A stretch of DNA of 64,000 bases from Lachnospiraceae bacterium. GTDB taxonomy: Bacteria; Bacillota; Clostridia; Lachnospirales; Lachnospiraceae. Where the stretch lies: assembly GCA_017461725.1 (NCBI GenBank), contig JAFTXG010000020.1, positions 1 through 64,000 on the forward strand, given 5' to 3'. This document shows, piece by piece, positions 36,688 through 46,070 of this stretch. Below the pieces are notes generated by a model, which saw only the letters and a list, made by a program, of their open reading frames with translations, did not search any database and was not told the DNA's origin. Within the stretch, counting starts at the first letter, position 1. Each line of letters opens with the position of its first letter. Both the position numbers and the translations under genes were made by a program.

Positions 36688-37938
36688 TCAAGCTCCATCT
36701 GTGAAATCATCTCCTTCCACGGTAAAATCATCTTCTTCTGCCATGACCTCCCGTTTTCCAATCTGTGAGATGGCCGTGTAGGAGCCGGTTACCGTACAAA
36801 TCCCGTCCTGGATCACCAGTGCGATTTCACTGCTCTGGATCTCATACCCTTTTTCCGTGAGCTTCGCCAAAAAAATATCCAACCGTTCCTTCGCCACTGC
36901 ATTCGCTTCCTCCTCCGTGTAATCCTCCACCCGCCGCAGATAACTGCGATATACGGTCTTTTCCAGATACATCGGAAGATAATAATCACTGCCCAGATAG
37001 AATTGATCCCGCTCAGTCACCGTGTCATAATATGCCCCTATGGTATCAAATATCGGCAAGGGAATCCGGTAGGTTCCCAGCACAAGGGAATATCTGTTTA
37101 CCGCTTCCTCCTGATATTCCCGCACCTCATGGGACAATAAAAAGCTATCCTCATACTGATAAGACACACTGGCGTAGACCTCTCCGTCCGCATGAACCAG
37201 CTTTGTCCCGGTTATGTTGCCGCCGTCATCCTTAAGCTCAACCGCTCCGGAGATCAGGATCTGTCCTGCAGCAATGGTATCCCCCTCCTTCAGGTCGGTC
37301 TGTCCCGACCGCACTACAATAGAGGTAATAACGCCCTCCTGAGCAGCCACAATATGGGAATTTTCTGTCTCGGGCATTTCAGCCTCCAGCTGATCATCCT
37401 CCTTCACGCTCACCGTCATGTGGGTTCCGACAAGCTGCACGGACACCCAGGTGATGTCCTCAAAATTGTTTCGAACGGTCTCCTCCAGCCCTGCAGTATA
37501 GACCGATGTCTTCAGTGTTCCGAATCTCACATCCTGTTCTTCCAGGAAGCGGTAGATTACATCATCCGTATAATGGACATTTCCCTCGATATCAATTCGC
37601 CAGATAAACTGAGAGAGCCCAAAGAGAACTGCTGCCCCCATCAGCAGACCAACGGGAAACAGCCAGCGTTTTCGCTGCCGCTTCAGATAAAAGGATGCCC
37701 CTTCCCGGCTGATCACTCTGGCACGGCATTTAGTCTTCTTTAAGTATGGGCGAAGCAGCAGGAATTCATCCGCCCAGATGACAAAACGATAGCCTTTGCC
37801 GTCATCCTCCTTCGCCAGTCTGCGCAGTTCGATGCCGTTCATCCCGCAAAGCTTGATAAAACGCTCAGTCTGACGGCCAGTCAGTCTGACGCCAACCTTC
37901 CCCCGAAGATTACCGCCATAATCCTTTTTTCTGCCCAT
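36688..37938 (-). CDS. yqfD: Sporulation protein YqfD
   Basis: YqfD is a conserved bitopic protein of spore formers, tied to mother-cell expression at the forespore. An N-terminal cytoplasmic domain (about 1-90) is followed by a membrane helix at about 92-113 and a POTRA-like plus YqfD domain. Length 416 is typical. It lies nine bases after yqfC and precedes phoH, the same order as in Bacillus subtilis. Confidence 0.93.
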   Translation of the reverse strand: MGRKKDYGGNLRGKVGVRLTGRQTERFIKLCGMNGIELRRLAKEDDGKGYRFVIWADEFLLLRPYLKKTKCRARVISREGASFYLKRQRKRWLFPVGLLMGAAVLFGLSQFIWRIDIEGNVHYTDDVIYRFLEEQDVRFGTLKTSVYTAGLEETVRNNFEDITWVSVQLVGTHMTVSVKEDDQLEAEMPETENSHIVAAQEGVITSIVVRSGQTDLKEGDTIAAGQILISGAVELKDDGGNITGTKLVHADGEVYASVSYQYEDSFLLSHEVREYQEEAVNRYSLVLGTYRIPLPIFDTIGAYYDTVTERDQFYLGSDYYLPMYLEKTVYRSYLRRVEDYTEEEANAVAKERLDIFLAKLTEKGYEIQSSEIALVIQDGICTVTGSYTAISQIGKREVMAEEDDFTVEGDDFTDGA

Positions 37939-37947
37939 CCGCCCCTC

Positions 37948-38328
37948 CTACCGGTTTTCCCAGGAAATCTGATCAATAAAGCCAACAATTTTCAGTTCTT
38001 CATCATTGTAGTAATCGATCACCAGATGCTTGCCGCCGACAGAGACGATCGCCCTCCCGGTTCGGATCCGGATACATTCCGTTTCGTAGGCCAGTATCCC
38101 CCCGTGGCCGTCAACCGTCAATTCCCTCTGTCCAAGCACCGTCATCAGCGTACCTTTTCCCAGCACCTCATCAGGGATCGACAGGGCAGACATCGTATCC
38201 TCTATTTTCCCCTCCCGCAGAGGAACTCTCGATACCTTGATGGCCTTCCCTTTCTTTTTTCTTACTTTTCTATTCCCGCTCTCCGGCTTATCATCTGAAA
38301 CAATATGACCCTCGCTCGCGTTCTTCAA
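37948..38328 (-). CDS. yqfC: Sporulation protein YqfC
   Basis: A YqfC/YabP-family protein. The conserved core (LTVDGHGGILAYETECIRIRTGRAIVSVGG) is at about 70-99. The N-terminus is a Lys-rich extension, making 126 residues versus about 95 in Bacillus. The start is TTG, with GGGAG seven bases upstream. It forms a unit with yqfD. Confidence 0.88.
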   Translation of the reverse strand: MKNASEGHIVSDDKPESGNRKVRKKKGKAIKVSRVPLREGKIEDTMSALSIPDEVLGKGTLMTVLGQRELTVDGHGGILAYETECIRIRTGRAIVSVGGKHLVIDYYNDEELKIVGFIDQISWENR

Positions 38329-38377
38329 TCGATCACTCCCCAGATTCCCTCAAGCTATCTTATGCCGGACATAGAAA

Positions 38378-38406
38378 AAAAGACTCCGGACAAACCGAAG
38401 TCTTTT
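38378..38406 (-). terminator. Intrinsic terminator of rpsU
   Basis: aaaagactccgg (38378-38389) pairs with ccgaagtctttt (38395-38406), a 12-bp stem with one wobble and a five-base loop. On the minus strand T-rich sequence follows. It separates rpsU from yqfC. Confidence 0.85.
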
Positions 38407-38412
38407 GACTAC

Positions 38413-38589
38413 TTAGTTGTATTTACGCTTTCTAGCCGCTTCAGACTTTTTCTTACGTCTAACGCTGGGCTTTTCGTAATGCTCACGCTTACGAATCTCC
38501 TGCTGAATACCAGCCTTTGCGCAGGTACGTTTAAATCTGCGTAAAGCGCTGTCTAAGCTTTCATTGTCTTTTACAATTACATTTGACAT
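38413..38589 (-). CDS. rpsU: 30S ribosomal protein S21
   Basis: S21 is a small basic subunit protein that helps initiation. The 58-residue product starts [20 protein letters not shown] and has a basic tail ending RKRKYN, as in all bacterial S21. GGAGGGAGG stands upstream of the ATG. It has its own near-consensus promoter and terminator. In Bacillus subtilis rpsU also lies upstream of yqfC. Confidence 0.98.
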   Translation of the reverse strand: MSNVIVKDNESLDSALRRFKRTCAKAGIQQEIRKREHYEKPSVRRKKKSEAARKRKYN

Positions 38590-38660
38590 AGACTCACACC
38601 TAACCTCCCTCCAGTTGTGAATTGTGCACCAACTGTACGGGTTTTTTTAGCACTGCAACT

Positions 38661-38688
38661 ATTATAGCACAATCTTTTTATTCGTCAA
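38661..38688 (-). promoter_or_regulatory. Strong promoter of rpsU
   Basis: On the minus strand TTGACG (38683-38688), 16 bp and TATAAT (38661-38666), with a leader of about 65 bases before the S21 start. Confidence 0.85.
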
Positions 38689-38771
38689 CCAAGAATTTTG
38701 TTTTTTAGCAAATTTTCTCAAGTTTTTTTGCTTATATTATGTAAATTAAGACTGCTATTCTGTTTTTTTGA

Positions 38772-39986
38772 TTATACGTTGGCGCGTTTGCGCAGTTTAT
38801 CGTAGGGTAATGCCACCACAATACCGAATACCATCAGCCCAAACCACACGAGAATCAGATTTCCCCAGCCGATGGAAGTCGCTGCGTTGGCGAAGATGGT
38901 ACTGGAAATCGACGCTGACATGTAGCTCACAAAATCTAAAAATCCGGTGGCTCCGGACACCATGCCGGTGTCCCTTAAGCTGGGACAATACCGACTCCAG
39001 AGCATGGATGCCGCCGCGTTCGAAGACATGATGGCAATCACCATGAAAATAATATTCAGTACCGGAAGTTTTACCAGATACACCAGCATAAAAAAGATCG
39101 CCGATGAGGTAAACACGATCAGAATCGTCTTGTCCATGTCATGCCCCAGCTTCTCGTAGAGAAATACGGCAATAAACGCAGTCATGGAGATCACCAGTGT
39201 CGCCACCGTAAAAATGGAGGCGGACTGCTCTGCGGAAAAGCCCAGATACTGGGCGATATAGGTGGGAAGCCAGAATACCACGGTGGTCCGCACCACGCCG
39301 GTGATCACGGAGATCAAGGTAAACTTGATGATTCTGTGCTTGATGAGAACTTTTATGCCGCCCTTCCGCTCGCTCTTCGGTTTGTCAAACTGGTGGTATT
39401 TGACGATGCCGATCTTTTCATAGTGGCCAAACAGGATCAGACAGACGGCACCCATCACAAACAGGATCACACTGCTGGCATAGAACACGCTCTGCCAGGT
39501 GAGAAACGCCGCCAGCAAACCGGCAGACGGAGAACCCAGGAAAGAGGCAAAGGTATAGCCCAGACTGCATCTGGTCGCGTAGACGGGCTCTGTGTTCTCT
39601 GCCACCACCTTGGTCATGGGACCATAGATCATGGACAGGAAAAAGCCGGTCATTCCAAAAATATATTTGGCCGTCTCCGGTGTGTGGGACAGGTAAGGAA
39701 ATACCAGATTTGTCACACCGGCAAAAATCAGACCGAAGCTGATCATAAACCGCGCCTTGATCTTATCACCGATGGCTCCGTTGATTAACTGTCCGAACGC
39801 ATAAAAGATGAAGTAAAGGGCGGACACCTCCCCGATATACTCGTTGGTAAACCCGTCGTTGGCGATCATCTGGGGTGAAACGGCACTGAGAATATTTCTC
39901 GCCACATAAACCGCCAGATAAGACACCGAGCACAGGCTGCCGATCATAATTGCGTTTCTCACCTTTGTATCTTTTATGAATTTCAT
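38772..39986 (-). CDS. MFS carrier, organophosphate:phosphate antiporter (OPA) type
   Basis: A 12-helix carrier of 404 residues. The N-terminal pattern (YLAVYVARNILSAVSPQMIAN) and KVVAENTEPVYATRCSLGYTF resemble GlpT/UhpT-like proteins, which exchange a phosphorylated sugar or glycerol for phosphate. It is the last gene of a unit with a PHP-domain hydrolase and an RpiR regulator. The transported compound is not deducible; phosphorylated sugar is an inference from family and context. Confidence 0.75.
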   Translation of the reverse strand: MKFIKDTKVRNAIMIGSLCSVSYLAVYVARNILSAVSPQMIANDGFTNEYIGEVSALYFIFYAFGQLINGAIGDKIKARFMISFGLIFAGVTNLVFPYLSHTPETAKYIFGMTGFFLSMIYGPMTKVVAENTEPVYATRCSLGYTFASFLGSPSAGLLAAFLTWQSVFYASSVILFVMGAVCLILFGHYEKIGIVKYHQFDKPKSERKGGIKVLIKHRIIKFTLISVITGVVRTTVVFWLPTYIAQYLGFSAEQSASIFTVATLVISMTAFIAVFLYEKLGHDMDKTILIVFTSSAIFFMLVYLVKLPVLNIIFMVIAIMSSNAAASMLWSRYCPSLRDTGMVSGATGFLDFVSYMSASISSTIFANAATSIGWGNLILVWFGLMVFGIVVALPYDKLRKRANV

Positions 39987-40060
39987 CTCATATTTCCTTT
40001 CTTATGTCGATTTATCGTTATGTCATAAACAGTCAAAATTATGCTGCATCCAGCCTCAGA

Positions 40061-40915
40061 TCAATCGTAGACACTGTGCGCACTGAGCATCTCCGCCATC
40101 TTAAAGTACCGCTTCTCTCCGGTCTCGTCGATCTTGTAGCGGATATAGGAGCTGAGCGAATCGGCCATGAACATCTGCGCCAGCCGGACCTCATCACTCC
40201 GGTTACTGATGGAATTCCCTGATGACACACAGATCAATGCCTCATCGGACAGCTTGACCAGAGGCGATTCCGGGTCGGAGGTAATGCATACCACCGGAAC
40301 ATGGTTTGATTTCGCCACCTTCACCGTATCCAGAATATCCTTGGTTCTTCCGGAGGAAGAAATAGCAATGACCAGATCATCCTGATCGAGAAGAGCCGCC
40401 GAGATGGAACACATCAGCACATCGCTTACAAACGCTGCGGACAATCCCAGCTGAAGCAGCTGATAATAAAAATCCATGGCAACGATACTTGAACGGTAAA
40501 TGCCGTAGATTTCAATCTTTTTTGCTCTGAGGATCAGATCCACCACACGTTTCAGTGTTTCCTCACCGTTCAGCTCAATGGTGTTCTGAAAGGCGGTCGC
40601 CATCTCAGAACGATTTTTCGCCAGGATATCTCTGATCTCATCCCCCGGCTCTGCCAGGTTAAACTGTTTTTCACTGTATTTGGGAAGCTGTTGCGCAAGC
40701 TGGAGCTTAAGTCCGGCAAAACCGGTACCGACCAGCTTTCTGGAAAAATTATTGATGCTTCCCTGAGAAACGCCTGCCACCTCAGAGAGCTCCGCAATGG
40801 AGTAGGTGATCAGTCGCTTCGGATCATCCTGGATCACTGAAGCAATCTTTTTCTCCACATTACTGTAATACTCGCGATTAAACTGCAGCTCACTGAGCAG
40901 ATTTCTTTGCTCCAT
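40061..40915 (-). CDS. RpiR-family transcriptional regulator (HTH plus SIS)
   Basis: An N-terminal RpiR helix-turn-helix (about 15-80; IAELSEVAGVSQGSINNFSRKL) is followed by a SIS sugar-phosphate-binding domain (about 105-250; IYGIYRSSIVAMD and ISSSGRTKDI). Such proteins sense phosphosugars. The 284 residues are normal. It lies 15 bp after the PHP gene and likely controls the unit that also carries the OPA transporter. Confidence 0.9.
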   Translation of the reverse strand: MEQRNLLSELQFNREYYSNVEKKIASVIQDDPKRLITYSIAELSEVAGVSQGSINNFSRKLVGTGFAGLKLQLAQQLPKYSEKQFNLAEPGDEIRDILAKNRSEMATAFQNTIELNGEETLKRVVDLILRAKKIEIYGIYRSSIVAMDFYYQLLQLGLSAAFVSDVLMCSISAALLDQDDLVIAISSSGRTKDILDTVKVAKSNHVPVVCITSDPESPLVKLSDEALICVSSGNSISNRSDEVRLAQMFMADSLSSYIRYKIDETGEKRYFKMAEMLSAHSVYD

Positions 40916-40930
40916 GTTTACCTCTCTATT

Positions 40931-42352
40931 TTAAATCTGTCTTGTAATCTTGTCCGAATCGATCCGGCTGCCCTTGGTCAAGGGTCCCCTCAGCTGCCGT
41001 TCTCTCCACTTATTTTCAAAAGCCAGCATCGTCTGATCGGGAAGCACAGGTGCCTTGCGTCCAAAGAACCGATCCCGGAAGTCATCAGACTGCTTTACCT
41101 GCAGCTCGATCAATTCCTTTTCCACAATCCCCATACCATAATTGCGCATGGCAACGCCCTCGCCCTGACAGATCCGCTGCCGTTCCAAAAAGAAATGGTT
41201 CAGAAGGAAGTGGGCATAGGCCACGGAGCGAAGACTTCCGTAGCACCGATACTGGCGGTCATATTCATCGCCGGTATCCTCGATCACCACGGTCCGTCCA
41301 GCCTTCACCGCATCGATGATCGCATCATGACTGTTATCCGCCGCAAAGCAGATGGTGTAGGAATGGGGGAAGCTGCCGGACTCTTCAAGGCGATGAACAT
41401 CGCTGGAGCCGACCACCGGAATCTTAAGCCCCTTTTCCGCCCGCAGATCGGCCCACAGAGCCACTGAACGGTTGATACCGGGCTGTTTCATCGCGCCGGA
41501 CAACTCGTAGGCATCAAACATTCCACTTGTGAGCAAAAGCTCCGACAATTCGTCGCAGACATTGTACACCATGGAATTGCTCGGTTTCCAGTAGGGATGA
41601 GGGAATATCGCCAGCCCTCCGGCCTCATGGATCTTATCCGTCGCCCACATGGTCTTTGCATAGCGGTCAACAAACCTCTCCGGAATATGCTCCGGAACCT
41701 TCGCCCTATATTCAACAATCTCCCGCTCATAACTCTCGCGGTCATTGACATAGCGCTCCGCCACCGAATAAGCTCCGCCCACATGAACAATGTGGATCAC
41801 ACTTCCCGGCGCATGGACCTCCTCGCCGCGGATGCGGGTGATCCCTAACTTTACCCCCTCATAGACCTCATCAATCTCTCCTCCGGTGTAATAGCGGTTG
41901 TGATCGGTGAGAGCAAAAAAATCATACCCCTGCTCACGGAAATGGCCCGCCAGCGCCGCAGGATCACGTCTGCCGTCGGAACGGTGACTGTGGGAATGAA
42001 GATCTCCCTTCAGCGCCAAGAGCCCATACATATCCTCATACAGAGAATATACCGAGACCTCACCGAGAAGGACGCCTCCCTGCATCAACCGGATCGTGTG
42101 CTCCTGCTCGCCGGAAAATGTATAAGAAAAGCACAATACACCGCCGTGCGCCACCGCAGACAGGTGAGTATGGCAGGACAATTTCTCATAATAATCCGGC
42201 TCATCGCCGCTGACATCGATCACGGTCAGATCATAGGTTTCATTTTCTCTGAGCAGAAACAGCCGTTCATTGGGAACGATCGTCATTTCCACCGGCTGAT
42301 CTGCCGGGATGACAGCGGGATATATCGCATAGTTTTTCGGTCTGGGAAGCAT
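40931..42352 (-). CDS. PHP-domain metallohydrolase (CehA/McbA-like)
   Basis: A 473-residue PHP-superfamily protein. An N-terminal beta domain (about 1-110) precedes the PHP core, which opens with KGDLHSHSHRSDGRRDP and continues with FFALTDHNRY, IFPHPYW and VGSSDVHRL; all are metal-ligand motifs. PHP enzymes hydrolyse phosphoesters, and the CehA/McbA branch also cleaves carbamates. It is the first gene of the unit with RpiR and the OPA carrier. A phosphoesterase acting on the imported compound is plausible but inferred. Confidence 0.82.
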   Translation of the reverse strand: MLPRPKNYAIYPAVIPADQPVEMTIVPNERLFLLRENETYDLTVIDVSGDEPDYYEKLSCHTHLSAVAHGGVLCFSYTFSGEQEHTIRLMQGGVLLGEVSVYSLYEDMYGLLALKGDLHSHSHRSDGRRDPAALAGHFREQGYDFFALTDHNRYYTGGEIDEVYEGVKLGITRIRGEEVHAPGSVIHIVHVGGAYSVAERYVNDRESYEREIVEYRAKVPEHIPERFVDRYAKTMWATDKIHEAGGLAIFPHPYWKPSNSMVYNVCDELSELLLTSGMFDAYELSGAMKQPGINRSVALWADLRAEKGLKIPVVGSSDVHRLEESGSFPHSYTICFAADNSHDAIIDAVKAGRTVVIEDTGDEYDRQYRCYGSLRSVAYAHFLLNHFFLERQRICQGEGVAMRNYGMGIVEKELIELQVKQSDDFRDRFFGRKAPVLPDQTMLAFENKWRERQLRGPLTKGSRIDSDKITRQI

Positions 42353-42419
42353 GATTCGTCTCCTTTTTTAATTGATATAATACTTTTGAATAAATCTCAT
42401 TTTTATTTTTATAAAATTG

Positions 42420-42448
42420 AGTTTATCACACTACAGAGTCAATGTCAA
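42420..42448 (-). promoter_or_regulatory. Promoter of the PHP-RpiR-OPA unit
   Basis: On the minus strand TTGACA (42443-42448), 17 bp and TAAACT (42420-42425), 68 bp upstream of the PHP start. Confidence 0.7.
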
Positions 42449-42517
42449 TATAAATCCGATCTGATTATCTGCTTTTCTCATCCATACGCTCTCACAAAGT
42501 AAAAATAGATAATATGT

Positions 42518-43369
42518 TCAGGACACGGAATTTTTCTTTCGATACACCGAGGGCGTACAGCCTCTTGCTTCTTTAAACCTCCGAATAAAATAATTTGTGT
42601 TTTCATAGCCGCAGGCTTCCGCTACCTCTGCAATAGAAAGCTCTGTCTGGCACAGTATCTTCGATGCCCGGTGAATCCGGATATTGTTAAGTTGTGCAAA
42701 GGGTGTCAGCCCTGTCTGTTTCTTAAAATAATTACAGAAATAATTCGGATTTAAATGAACCAAATTCGCAAGCTCTGCCAGCGTTATGTTGCGATTAAAA
42801 TTCTCTTCCATATACTTGATGCAGCACTTTATATCTTCTGTTTGTTTATAGACAGACTCCTCTGATACCTGCTCCAGCAGGCCATTGTCCATAAGCGTAC
42901 AGAATAGCAGGGTTAAATCTGCAAAAACCATCGTTTTTGAGTTGATGTGTTCATTAAAAATCCGATCCACAATCGGACTGATCACTGCATACTTTTCATG
43001 TCTTCTGTCGATCATCCGCGGAAATCGCAATACACCATTTATCATCGGATTGATAAACTCCTGTTCAAAAAAATGAGGAGCATTGAATTGAAACAAGGAA
43101 GGCTTAAATACGGCTGCATGATATTGTACTTCCTCCGAAAAAGCCGCGTAGGAATGCAATTCCTCCGGATTGATAAACAAAATCTCTCCTTCCCGCAAAA
43201 TGTATTTTTCCTGCGAAACAGTAACCGCCAGTTCCCCACTGATGCCACAAATCAATTCAAATTCCGGGTGCCAGTGCAGCTTAACCATTTGATTTGAAAA
43301 TTTTTGCTTGTAATATGAAAACGGAAAAGTTTCCGTTCCCCTCTTTCGTTTCTCCAAATATCGTTCCAT
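42518..43369 (-). CDS. AraC-family transcriptional regulator
   Basis: A cupin sensor domain (about 20-150; LHWHPEFELICGISGE) plus two AraC helix-turn-helix motifs (about 185-283; ITLAELANLVHLNPNYFCNYFKKQ and IAEVAEACGYENTNYFIRRF). The 283 residues are typical of AraC activators of carbohydrate genes. It is divergent from the GH31 gene with a 119-bp shared region, so direct control of GH31 is likely. Confidence 0.92.
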   Translation of the reverse strand: MERYLEKRKRGTETFPFSYYKQKFSNQMVKLHWHPEFELICGISGELAVTVSQEKYILREGEILFINPEELHSYAAFSEEVQYHAAVFKPSLFQFNAPHFFEQEFINPMINGVLRFPRMIDRRHEKYAVISPIVDRIFNEHINSKTMVFADLTLLFCTLMDNGLLEQVSEESVYKQTEDIKCCIKYMEENFNRNITLAELANLVHLNPNYFCNYFKKQTGLTPFAQLNNIRIHRASKILCQTELSIAEVAEACGYENTNYFIRRFKEARGCTPSVYRKKNSVS

Positions 43370-43413
43370 CTTTTTATCCTTAATATCGTTCTATTATATA
43401 TGAATATTGTTTA

Positions 43414-43442
43414 TTTACTTCGACTTTTCAGCTTAATATAAT
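43414..43442 (+). promoter_or_regulatory. Promoter of the GH31 gene
   Basis: TTTACT (43414-43419), 17 bp and consensus TATAAT (43437-43442). The weak -35 suits an activator-dependent promoter, which fits the divergent AraC gene. Confidence 0.6.
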
Positions 43443-43488
43443 ACCATTATACGGTGTCCACCACCAAATATCAAGGAGGTTATCCAGC

Positions 43489-45960
43489 GTGAAAAACAAA
43501 ATGAGATTTGTTTATGAAACCCGACCGCTTGCATTGGAGGAAAACACAGTGTCCGGTGCAAAATATCGCTTTACTGTTTTAACCCCTTCTTTAATCCGAA
43601 TGGAATACAGCAGTCAGGGAATATTTGAGAACCGCGCAAGCCAAAGTGTCTTTTTCAGAGATTTCCCCAAAAATAATTTTATCCGGAAATCGAGCGACGG
43701 ATGGCTCAGAATCGAGACTGAAAATCTCATTCTCACTTACAAAGAAAATGCGGCATTTTCTGCAGATACGCTAACGGTGAAACTGAAAGTCGAACCTGCG
43801 TCCTCATGGAACTATGGTGAGGATTTTGAGGAATTAAAAGGAACGGCCATGACCCTGGACGAGGCAAACGGCGCAATTCCCCTGGAACGCGGTGTTTGTT
43901 CCAGAAATGGTTTCTCTGTATTGGATGACTCACACACACTGCTGTTAAACGACGTCGGCTGGGTTGAAGTCCGTGTACCGGACACCATTGACTGCTATTT
44001 TTGGGGATATGGCTTCCGATACCTGGATGCGGTAAAAGATTTATATCGTTTAACCGGTATCCCGCCGATGCTGCCGGCCTATGCGTTGGGAAATTGGTGG
44101 AGCCGCTATCACGCTTACACGCAGGAGGAATATCAGGATCTCATTTTGCGTTTTGAAAACGAAAATATTCCCTTCTCTGTCAGTGTTGTTGATATGGATT
44201 GGCATGTCGTCAATATTCCGGAGGAATACAAAAATGGGGAAGGCCCGCGATTTGAAAGCGGATGGACAGGCTACTCCTGGAACAAAGAGCTTTTCCCTGA
44301 TTACAAAGGATTCCTCCGATTCTTGAAGGAGCACAATCTGCACACAGCGTTGAATCTTCACCCTGCACAGGGAGTAGGGTGCCATGAAGACAGGTACGAG
44401 GAAATGGCCCGCGCCTGCGGCATTGATCCCGCCACAAAAGAACGCGTTCGCTTAAATATTTTATCCCCGGAGTTTATGGAGAAGTATTTTGATATCCTTC
44501 ATCATCCGTATGAAGAAGACGGTGTTGACTTCTGGTGGATGGACTGGCAGCAGGGACAATCTTACTGGTGGATTCACGAAGAAAATAAAAACGGTGACCT
44601 GCAGGATGAGCGGGAAATTCTGAATCCATTGTGGATGTTAAACCATTTGCATATCGCCGATATCAAACGCAGCGGTAAAAGACCAATGTTCTTCTCCCGT
44701 TACAGCGGACCCGGTTCTCAGCGCTATCCGGTAGGTTTCTCCGGAGACACCTTGGTTACCTGGGAGTCTTTAGATTTCCAGCCGTATTTTACTGCAACTG
44801 CATCGAACATCGGTTACAGCTGGTGGAGTCATGATATCGGTGGACATATGGCAGGATATCGTGATGATGCTTTAATTACACGATGGATACAGCTTGGCGT
44901 GTTCTCTCCGATCAACCGTCTCCACAGTGCAAACACAGAGTTCATCCGAAAAGAACCCTGGTGTTTTGACAAAACGACAGAAGCCATCATGAAAGACTGG
45001 TTGCGATTAAGGCACCGTCTATTTCCCTATCTTTACACCATGAACTACCGCAACCATGTGGATTTGGAGCCTTTGGTACAGCCGATGTACTACCGGTATC
45101 CCAAAAACGATGCCGCATACGAAAGGAAAAATCAGTTTATGTTTGGCAGTGAGCTTATGGTTGCCCCGATCACGAAGCCAAACAATAGAATCACACAAAT
45201 GGGAAGCGTAAACACATGGCTTCCCAAGGGCGACTGGTTTGATTTCTTCCACGGTCTTCACTACACAAGCAAGGCAGGACGAATCTTATCTGTTCACAGA
45301 AAAACAGATGACTATGCTGTATTTGCAAAAGCCGGTGCAATTGTGCCGATGCAAAACAAATATTCGCTTGAAGTATGCAATGACCTGGAAGTTGTTATCT
45401 TCCCCGGTGCAAGCAATCAATTTACCCTTTACGAAGATGCCGGTGAAGGAAGCGATTTTGAAAACGGTGAATTTACCAAAACGGAAATGTCCTTACAGTG
45501 GGGCGCAAATCCGGTATTTACCGTAAAGCCGGCAACCGGTGCGCTCTCGCTTCTTCCCAAGGCAAGAAATTACCGTTTTATTTTTAGAGGATACAATGCA
45601 AATATTTCGGTAAAGGCATTTGTTGATGGAAATAAGCTCGCCACCCAAAATACATATAATACGGAAACACGCTCAGTCGTTGTAACACTGTCTGCAGATG
45701 TCACTTCTGAAATCAAGTTAATGATTGACGGAGATACATTATGTACAGATAATGGCGATGCCGCAAAACGCATTACAGGTTTATTGCAAAACGCCCAGCT
45801 TGATACCGCTCTCAAGTCTGTTATTATGGGAATCGTGAATGATATCCGCTTACCGCTGAAACGTAAGCTCGTCGCAATAAACAATCGGTGCGCAAACGGT
45901 ATTGAATATAACGATTTAATCGAGGCGCTCACAGAACAATTGACACTTGTTGAGGAATAA
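43489..45960 (+). CDS. Glycoside hydrolase family 31, alpha-glucosidase-like
   Basis: An 823-residue GH31 enzyme, a retaining alpha-glycosidase. An N-terminal beta-sandwich (about 1-190) precedes the catalytic barrel (about 195-530). The nucleophile is Asp352 in FWWMDWQQG, and the acid/base is probably Asp420 in GFSGDTLVTW; SVVDMDWH and HDIGGHMAG are family landmarks. C-terminal beta domains follow. There is no signal peptide, so it acts inside the cell on an imported sugar. It starts with GTG after AAGGAGGT. Substrate linkage cannot be told from sequence. Confidence 0.9.
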   Translation: MKNKMRFVYETRPLALEENTVSGAKYRFTVLTPSLIRMEYSSQGIFENRASQSVFFRDFPKNNFIRKSSDGWLRIETENLILTYKENAAFSADTLTVKLKVEPASSWNYGEDFEELKGTAMTLDEANGAIPLERGVCSRNGFSVLDDSHTLLLNDVGWVEVRVPDTIDCYFWGYGFRYLDAVKDLYRLTGIPPMLPAYALGNWWSRYHAYTQEEYQDLILRFENENIPFSVSVVDMDWHVVNIPEEYKNGEGPRFESGWTGYSWNKELFPDYKGFLRFLKEHNLHTALNLHPAQGVGCHEDRYEEMARACGIDPATKERVRLNILSPEFMEKYFDILHHPYEEDGVDFWWMDWQQGQSYWWIHEENKNGDLQDEREILNPLWMLNHLHIADIKRSGKRPMFFSRYSGPGSQRYPVGFSGDTLVTWESLDFQPYFTATASNIGYSWWSHDIGGHMAGYRDDALITRWIQLGVFSPINRLHSANTEFIRKEPWCFDKTTEAIMKDWLRLRHRLFPYLYTMNYRNHVDLEPLVQPMYYRYPKNDAAYERKNQFMFGSELMVAPITKPNNRITQMGSVNTWLPKGDWFDFFHGLHYTSKAGRILSVHRKTDDYAVFAKAGAIVPMQNKYSLEVCNDLEVVIFPGASNQFTLYEDAGEGSDFENGEFTKTEMSLQWGANPVFTVKPATGALSLLPKARNYRFIFRGYNANISVKAFVDGNKLATQNTYNTETRSVVVTLSADVTSEIKLMIDGDTLCTDNGDAAKRITGLLQNAQLDTALKSVIMGIVNDIRLPLKRKLVAINNRCANGIEYNDLIEALTEQLTLVEE

Positions 45961-46011
45961 CGTTTCCGAGGCAAGGGCTTTCCAGAAAAGCGGAGTAATT
46001 TTCGATAAAGC

Positions 46012-46047
46012 AAGGTCCTGTACCGAATACCTTCGATACAGGACCTT
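46012..46047. terminator. Terminator between GH31 and the membrane-protein genes
   Basis: aaggtcctgta (46012-46022) pairs perfectly with tacaggacctt (46037-46047), with an inner cga/tcg pair. It is followed by ctttcttt on the plus strand, so it ends GH31 transcription. It may also serve the converging gene. Confidence 0.8.
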
Positions 46048-46070
46048 CTTTCTATACTTTTTCCGTTTCG

